This document shows, in pieces, positions 60,101 to 64,000 of a stretch of DNA of 64,000 nt. The notes under the pieces were generated by a model. It was not told the DNA's origin, ran no database searches, and saw only the letters and a program-made list of their open reading frames with translations. This DNA is from Flavobacteriales bacterium. GTDB lineage: Bacteria; Bacteroidota; Bacteroidia; Flavobacteriales_F; PHOS-HE28. Made by a program: the position numbers and the translations under genes. The DNA is taken from positions 140,940 through 204,939 of the forward strand of contig JADJOG010000003.1 in the NCBI GenBank assembly GCA_016713865.1, given 5' to 3'. Every line of letters begins with the position of its first letter. Positions within the stretch are counted from its first letter, which is position 1.

Positions 60101-61037
60101 TGTGCCTGTGGTTTACGATAAGCAACAGACCCAGGCGACCCTTCAGAACGACGGAGGTAATCCTTTTTACTTCGGCATTCGGAAGAGCGTGATCTACCGG
60201 GGCCGTGCCTCAGTGGTCAATGGGCAATTCAGCTTCACGTTCGTGGTTCCCAAGGACATCAACTATCAAGTGGACCGAGGGCGCGTGGCTTGTTACGCAG
60301 AATCGGCCACTACGAATGCTGCTGGCTTTGACAATGACCATTTGGTCGGTTCATCAGCCTCGAATGCCGTGCTCGATGAGAACGGTCCTAGAATCGAACT
60401 GTACATGAATGATGAGCGATTCGTTCGTGGAGGGATCACTGACGAGAATCCGCTGCTTTTCGCCAGGATCTTCGATGAGAACGGGATCAATACGGTGGGC
60501 ACGAGCATTGGCCACGACCTGTTGGCCACATTGAATGAGAATTCGGATCAGGCCATCGTGCTTAACGACGTTTACGAAGCTGATCTGGACACGTATAAGA
60601 GCGGTCAGGTGCGTTACCGTTTCAGCAAACTCCCGGAAGGAAGGCACACGCTGCGCTTGAAAGCATGGGACAGCTTCAATAATTCCTCGGAAAGCACCAC
60701 AGAGTTCGTTGTTGCTCCAAGCGCCGAGTTGGCCCTTGCCCACGTGCTCAACTACCCGAATCCATTCACCACCTCAACCCAGTTCTTCTTCGAGCACAAT
60801 CGGCCGTGTACCACGCTCGATGTGCAGCTTCAGGTATTCACTGTAAGCGGCCGCTTGGTGAAATCCATCGCCCAGCAAGTGACTTGTGATGGATTCCGGG
60901 GCGAGCCCATGGCCTGGGACGGAAGGGACGATTTTGGCGACAAGCTGGGCCGTGGCGTCTATGTGTACCGGCTTCAAGTAGCCAGCCCCGAAGGTGAGAA
61001 GGCAGAGAAATTCGAGAAGCTCGTGATTCTCCGGTAG
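57117..61037 (+). CDS. porU: Type IX secretion system sortase PorU (C25 family)
   Basis: Cell-surface cysteine peptidase that removes T9SS C-terminal signals and attaches cargo to A-LPS. A 1,306-residue protein with a signal peptide (ending LVAGQ), an N-terminal PorU-specific beta region, and a gingipain-like C25 domain with catalytic H813 (YIGHGGEVGWAHER) and C847 (MTATCEFSRWDDP). Ig-like domains follow, with a FlgD-like C-terminus (LNYPNPFTTSTQFFFEH, VFTVSGRLVKSI, GRGVYVYRLQV) that works as its own CTD-like module. Start at ATG 57117; the TTG 9 nt upstream is less likely. Intact over 3.9 kb. Confidence 0.95.
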   Translation: MKLTYRLTLATGLISLSGLVAGQGPTKRTLGWPSLIADAVDARSLATDRTGFPDFLAFPGAQFDAERGELPVFSEVVPMTTVPSRVDARLVNTRYVPLTREEIAAWPATADAPSEPVVQVQLGWHRKTPQALVTVEPYRRNPGTGVLEKLVDFEVDLISSGIGGAGKPKSNYPSNSKLNSGDWFRVTVPKDGVYRMTYEFLRDLGVNVQGLASDRINVFGNHHGLLPFTNAALPATDLVTNEIEVVDGGDGVFGPGDFLLFYASGPWSWTPVDTLYTHTKHVYTDSASYFVGIDAGPPMRISDAALHPGPADRTIRNFNERQVIERDLVNLIKSGRTWYGEVFDLTTTYSYSFDTPFLVPGAPVALEFSGAARTLNSGVVTNSSSFSVSSGGAFSTSFNVQGVGVSTSGAVGRNFLQTFNWNASGSSVPVTVTFTTFDQLSSVGWMNFLRLNCMRELRMWGDQLAFRSFASVGTGAVSEFVIDQASSVQRIWDITDPAAPKRVAFTTSGQQKSFIVETDTLRQFIAFRDQNYLTPTRVGRVPNQDLHATAMGTDLVIVCPPDFNGAAQRLANARAQEGLQVLICTPQQVFNEYSSGMRDATAIKRFMRMLYDKATTPEELPRYLLLFGDGSYNNISLSFNNQNWVPSYQTEDAINYSFSYTSDDYFGLLDPNEGESTADLVDIGIGRIVAHNSQQANEVVDKILGYDRQQMLNTNSSSCTTTGDGGIADWRTHVLFVSDDQEGDAFEGEIHMNQSDFLARRVENEHPFLNTEKIYLDAYQQITTPGGERYPQGTADLRDKVQKGMLVVNYIGHGGEVGWAHERLLDNATIMGWSNKDRLPLFMTATCEFSRWDDPGRTSAGELVLLNPNGGGVALFTTTRLAYSSQNFTLANDFYDYAFRTEDELGRVSRLGDVYRRTKRDIATTQGSLRNHRNFTLLGDPSMRMALPRETIRITSYTDTLGVPVDTLKALSTVRISGYVDNGSGQPLTSFNGVVVPVVYDKQQTQATLQNDGGNPFYFGIRKSVIYRGRASVVNGQFSFTFVVPKDINYQVDRGRVACYAESATTNAAGFDNDHLVGSSASNAVLDENGPRIELYMNDERFVRGGITDENPLLFARIFDENGINTVGTSIGHDLLATLNENSDQAIVLNDVYEADLDTYKSGQVRYRFSKLPEGRHTLRLKAWDSFNNSSESTTEFVVAPSAELALAHVLNYPNPFTTSTQFFFEHNRPCTTLDVQLQVFTVSGRLVKSIAQQVTCDGFRGEPMAWDGRDDFGDKLGRGVYVYRLQVASPEGEKAEKFEKLVILR

Positions 61038-61065
61038 TTGCACAATAATCACATAGGGTCGGGCG

Positions 61066-61073
61066 TATATTCG
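61066..61073 (+). promoter_or_regulatory. Candidate -7 element (TATATTCG) for porV
   Basis: TATATTCG lies 29 nt before the porV start in the 65-nt gap after porU and is followed by CAGCCC. A closely similar box, TAAATTCGCGCCC, precedes carA. A TTG at 61038-61040 is 25 nt upstream, longer than normal, so porV may have its own promoter or be read through from porU. Confidence 0.4.
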
Positions 61074-61102
61074 CAGCCCTTTCCAAGAGAGCAATCGATT
61101 CC

Positions 61103-62410
61103 ATGCGTCAGCCTTTCATCACGTCTCGTTTTGTTGCGGCAATTGTCATCGCCAGCCTCGCTCTTGGTGCAAAAGGGCAATTGAAAAGCTCAGTCAGCAC
61201 CAATTGCATCAACCAGCTAACCGGCCAGGATTGCAAAGCGGGCATTCTGAATACCATTACCACGGCGGTGCCTTTCCTGCTGATCTCGGTCGATAGCCGC
61301 GCCGGGGGCATGGGCGATGCTGGTGTCGCGGTTTCGCCAGATGCCAACTCCATTCACTGGAATCCATCGAAGCTTGCGTTCGCGGAGAATGATGGCGAGT
61401 TCATGATGAGCTATAGCCCTTGGCTGCGGAACCTGGTTCCCGATATGAGCCTCGCATACCTGGCGGGCTACAAGAAGCTCGCGAACAATCGCAGCGCCAT
61501 CGGCGGCAGCCTGCGTTATTTCAACCTGGGCAGCATCACATTCACCGATGTGAACGGCAGCACGATCCGCGATTTCAAGCCTGCCGAGTTCGCCGTTGAT
61601 CTGGCATTCGCGCAGCAATTCGGCGAGAATTTCTCTGGTGGGGTGGCTATCCGCTACGTGAACAGCAACCTCACTGGCGGCATCAGCGTGCAGGGCGCGG
61701 AAAGCAAGGCGGGGCAATCGGTAGCGGCCGATGTGTCCTTCTACTATCGCAAGCGAGAGATGCAGATGGGCGATAAGGAGGGCGAGTTCGCCTTCGGCCT
61801 CAATGTCTCTAACGTTGGCGCCAAGATGTCCTACACGAGCTCCTCGAATAAGGACTTCATTCCGATCAATCTGCGTCTGGGACCATCGTTCACCATGGAA
61901 CTGGACGAATACAACAAGGTCACCTTCAACCTTGATGCGAATAAGCTCTTGGTGCCAACCCCGCCGGTCTATTACCCTGATAACCGGATCGACCCCACCA
62001 CGAACGAGCGCGCCGTGATCAGCGGGCGCAATCCCAACGTGGGCGTCGCCGAGGGCATATTCGGGAGCTTCACGGATGCGCCTGGCGTTGTGCTCTTGAA
62101 TGACGATAGCACCTACAGCGTGCTTTCGGGCAGCAAGTGGCGCGAGGAAGTGCGGGAGATCAACCTGGCTGGTGGCTTCGAGTACTGGTACGCCAACCAA
62201 TTCGCTTTCCGCACCGGTTATTTCTGGGAGCATTACACCAAAGGCAATCGCAAGTATTTCACCTTGGGTGCAGGTGTGCGCTACAGCAAGTTCGCGCTCG
62301 ATATGAGCTATCTGATCGCCAATACGCAGCGCAGCCCTTTGGCCAACACGCTGCGATTCACGCTGGGCTTCATGTTCGACGGCAAGGGCGCGAAGAAGAA
62401 GCCGGAATGA
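61103..62410 (+). CDS. porV: Type IX secretion system outer membrane channel protein PorV
   Basis: Shuttle protein that carries T9SS cargo from the Sov/SprA translocon to PorU. The 435 residues begin with a signal peptide (cleavage near GAKGQ), then AVPFLLISVDSRAGGMGDAGVAVSPDANSIHWNPSK, a FadL-type barrel opening specific to PorV, and a 14-strand-type barrel ending LRFTLGFMFDGKGAKKKPE. Downstream of porU, as in other Flavobacteriales. It overlaps ispF by 4 nt (ATGA). Confidence 0.95.
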   Translation: MRQPFITSRFVAAIVIASLALGAKGQLKSSVSTNCINQLTGQDCKAGILNTITTAVPFLLISVDSRAGGMGDAGVAVSPDANSIHWNPSKLAFAENDGEFMMSYSPWLRNLVPDMSLAYLAGYKKLANNRSAIGGSLRYFNLGSITFTDVNGSTIRDFKPAEFAVDLAFAQQFGENFSGGVAIRYVNSNLTGGISVQGAESKAGQSVAADVSFYYRKREMQMGDKEGEFAFGLNVSNVGAKMSYTSSSNKDFIPINLRLGPSFTMELDEYNKVTFNLDANKLLVPTPPVYYPDNRIDPTTNERAVISGRNPNVGVAEGIFGSFTDAPGVVLLNDDSTYSVLSGSKWREEVREINLAGGFEYWYANQFAFRTGYFWEHYTKGNRKYFTLGAGVRYSKFALDMSYLIANTQRSPLANTLRFTLGFMFDGKGAKKKPE

Positions 62411-62907
62411 GCCAAGAGGCCGCGGCACCTGAGTTCCGTATTGGATTCGGTTACGATGCGCACCGGCTCGCTCCCGGGCGAGAGCTCTGGCTCGGTGGAG
62501 TTCGCATTCCTCATGAACAGGGCCTCGATGGGCACTCCGATGCCGATGTGCTGCTGCACGCTGTGTGCGATGCGCTCCTGGGAGCTGTGGCGCTCGGCGA
62601 TATCGGTCTGCACTTCCCCAACACCGATCAAGCCTGGAAGGGCGCTGACAGCAAGCGACTCTTGTCTGCGGTTGTTGAGTTGCTCGCGCGGCATGGCTGG
62701 CGCGTTGGCAACATTGATTGCACGTTGGTGATGGAGCGCCCCAAGGTTATGCCGCATGCCGCTGCGATGCGCGAGGCCATAGCACCGCTTCTGGCTGTGG
62801 GAGTCGATGCAGTGAGCATCAAGGCCACCACCAACGAACTGATGGGCTTCGTGGGACGCGAGGAAGGCGCTTGCGCTTATGCCGTGGCCTTAGTGGTGCG
62901 GGCCTGA
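62407..62907 (+). CDS. ispF: 2-C-methyl-D-erythritol 2,4-cyclodiphosphate synthase
   Basis: Fifth enzyme of the MEP isoprenoid pathway. The start MSQEAAAPEFRIGFGYDAH at 62407 overlaps the porV stop. Metal ligands in YDAHR (Asp, His) and LLHAVCDALLGA (His), plus HSDADV, DIGLHFPNTD and the C-terminal KATTNELMGFVGREEG, give a complete 166-residue enzyme. Coupling to porV suggests a shared transcript with the secretion genes, perhaps only by position. Confidence 0.94.
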   Translation: MSQEAAAPEFRIGFGYDAHRLAPGRELWLGGVRIPHEQGLDGHSDADVLLHAVCDALLGAVALGDIGLHFPNTDQAWKGADSKRLLSAVVELLARHGWRVGNIDCTLVMERPKVMPHAAAMREAIAPLLAVGVDAVSIKATTNELMGFVGREEGACAYAVALVVRA

Positions 62908-62932
62908 TCCCATCCGTTCATGCCACCGCGGA

Positions 62933-63580
62933 TCAATCGTCAGTATCCGGCGCCATTTCCGTGAACGAACGGTCGCCCTGCTCGTCATCGAAGTAGAACA
63001 CGCGCATCTGCACGGTGTCGCGCAGCAGGTCGATGCGGCCCATCTCTACGCGGCTCACCTTCACGCCCAAGCGCTGGTGCAGATCGGCGTAGAGCTCATC
63101 GCGCTTCTCGGGCTTGATCAGTTCGATGCGCTCGTAGATGATCTGGCGCATGGCCTCGTGACGCGTGAGCCAGAGATGCTCCAGCACGTATGCCGCTATC
63201 AGGATGATCGAGTTGGTGAAGATCAGCTCCACCATGCTCACCTTCTTGCCGAAAAGCGCGTTCATCACCGCCAGCGCGATCACCGCCAGCAAGTATGTCA
63301 TGTCCTTGATGCTGATCTGCTCGGTGCGGTAACGCAGGATGCTGAAGATGGCGAAGAGGCCGAAGGCGAAACCGGTGCTCAGCTTCACGCTGCTGAGCAG
63401 GCCGCACAGGAAGAAGATGAGGACGTTGAAGAGGAAGTAGGTGAAGAGGAAGTCCTTCTTGCGGTGAATCGGGTAGTAGATCCTGCGGATGAGGATGTAC
63501 ACCACTAGCAGGTTCAGCGCGAACTTGAAGAGGAGCTCCAAGAAGTCTTCGTGGTAGATCTCCCAGCCGAGGAATTTCAT
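62933..63580 (-). CDS. DUF4956 membrane protein
   Basis: A 215-residue integral membrane protein. Four or five helices lie within residues 10-130 (LLFKFALNLLVVYILIR, FTYFLFNVLIFFLCGLLSS, DMTYLLAVIALAVMNAL, LIFTNSIILIAAYVLEHLW), with a conserved FAIFSILRYRTEQISIKDM loop, and a cytosolic alpha/beta tail (RLGVKVSRVEMGRIDLLRDT). DUF4956 proteins are regularly found next to VTC-domain genes, as here (17 nt downstream of one), suggesting a role in polyphosphate synthesis or sensing. Function is not proven. Confidence 0.88.
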   Translation of the reverse strand: MKFLGWEIYHEDFLELLFKFALNLLVVYILIRRIYYPIHRKKDFLFTYFLFNVLIFFLCGLLSSVKLSTGFAFGLFAIFSILRYRTEQISIKDMTYLLAVIALAVMNALFGKKVSMVELIFTNSIILIAAYVLEHLWLTRHEAMRQIIYERIELIKPEKRDELYADLHQRLGVKVSRVEMGRIDLLRDTVQMRVFYFDDEQGDRSFTEMAPDTDD

Positions 63581-63597
63581 TTGCTTCGTTCAGTTGA

Positions 63598-64000
63598 TCA
63601 TGCGGCGTTGCGCAGCCTTTCGAGCCGCAGCAGCACCTCTTTGAATGCGTTATGCTTCACCGGCTTGCCCAAGGCGAGCATGCCGATGCAATACTTGCTC
63701 ATGCCGCTGGGCCGCTCACCCATGGCGCGCACCAACTGCACGAATGGCGAAGTTCGGTCCGAGCGTTCCTGCTTCAACTCGGCCACTACGATTCCGCCAA
63801 GTTCGCCTTCGCCGTTGGGGTCGCTGAAGCGCAGGTCGAGGTCCATGGTGAGGCGCTCGGGCCTGTCCTTGGCCACGAAGGTGTAGCGCGTGAAATGGTT
63901 CCAGAGCGAAGGAACTAAGGTGCTTGCATCGCGCGCAGCCTCTTGTGCGAAGCGCAATTGATCGCCCACGAGTTGTTCGGGGATCGCCTCCACGCGGATG
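63598..64000 (-). CDS. VTC-domain (polyphosphate polymerase-like) protein, C-terminal end (partial)
   Basis: C-terminal 134 residues of a protein extending beyond the window. FTRYTFVAKDRPERLTMDLDLRF and the strand VVAELKQE carry the basic and acidic tunnel residues of the VTC4-like triphosphate tunnel fold, and GMSKYCIGMLALG follows. VTC-domain proteins make polyphosphate from ATP in eukaryotes; bacterial members are presumed similar. Pairing with DUF4956 supports the call. Only the C-terminus is visible. Confidence 0.82.
   Translation of the reverse strand, partial: IRVEAIPEQLVGDQLRFAQEAARDASTLVPSLWNHFTRYTFVAKDRPERLTMDLDLRFSDPNGEGELGGIVVAELKQERSDRTSPFVQLVRAMGERPSGMSKYCIGMLALGKPVKHNAFKEVLLRLERLRNAA

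Noticed and set aside
61217..62428. Minus-strand open frame of 403 codons opposite porV
   Set aside because: Antisense shadow of an intact, conserved porV.

Overview
The window is a contiguous chromosomal segment of a GC-rich Bacteroidota bacterium, most likely an uncultured member of the Flavobacteriales. The evidence is the order secY-map-infA-rpmJ-rpsM-rpsK-rpsD-rpoA-rplQ followed by carA and eno, a full set of type IX secretion and gliding genes (porU, porV, gldJ, two PorP/SprF-family proteins, a PorE-like OmpA protein, a giant SprB-like adhesin), T9SS C-terminal domains, TAnnTTTG-type -7 promoter elements, and almost no Shine-Dalgarno sequences. I see no phage, insertion sequence, CRISPR array or other acquired island.

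Layout. 0-7.7 kb: end of the ribosomal protein operon, guaD, carA, eno. 7.8-13.7 kb: an LTA-synthase-like membrane sulfatase, a secreted M1 peptidase and a helical-repeat protein, each broken. 13.7-27.2 kb: one minus-strand unit with a small secreted protein, a 10.3-kb SprB-like adhesin of about 36 repeats with a gliding-motility C-terminal domain, a PorP/SprF protein and a PorE-like lipoprotein. This is a plausible type-B T9SS cargo with its own export and anchoring partners. 27.4-33.2 kb: rlmB, a GWxTD protein, rmuC, tRNA-Glu with clear promoter and terminator, a conserved hypothetical, proS. 33.3-46.2 kb: a Trp/Gly/Met-rich lipoprotein, a FadL-like barrel, a zinc-ribbon coiled-coil protein, a Nif3-like protein, lpxK, purine nucleoside phosphorylase, gatB, a TlpA-like protein, an M1 peptidase with a C-terminal beta-rich region, an LpxH-like phosphatase. 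46.3-52.8 kb: gapA, lipA, a barrel protein, OsmC, a 42-residue lipoprotein, ung, a BamA-type barrel, an L,D-transpeptidase. 52.8-62.9 kb: murF-gldJ-porP/sprF on the minus strand, diverging from porU-porV-ispF. 62.9-64 kb: a DUF4956 membrane protein and the end of a VTC-domain protein.

Two features stand out. First, six arrays of 7-bp units, mostly arranged as two opposing arms of the GGTTGAG / CAACCTC type. Four of them end 4-12 nt before the start codons of rpoA, rplQ, eno and gapA, always with the C/A-rich strand as the sense strand. A fifth lies inside the lpxK reading frame and is translated with a 7-residue period. I do not recognise a described element of this kind. Second, about 30 indels or stops interrupt 12 otherwise well-conserved genes, including murF, gatB and gldJ. 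Because coding identity resumes at once in another frame, this looks like uncorrected long-read assembly error rather than gene decay. Broken genes are listed as linked fragments or as one span with the break positions.
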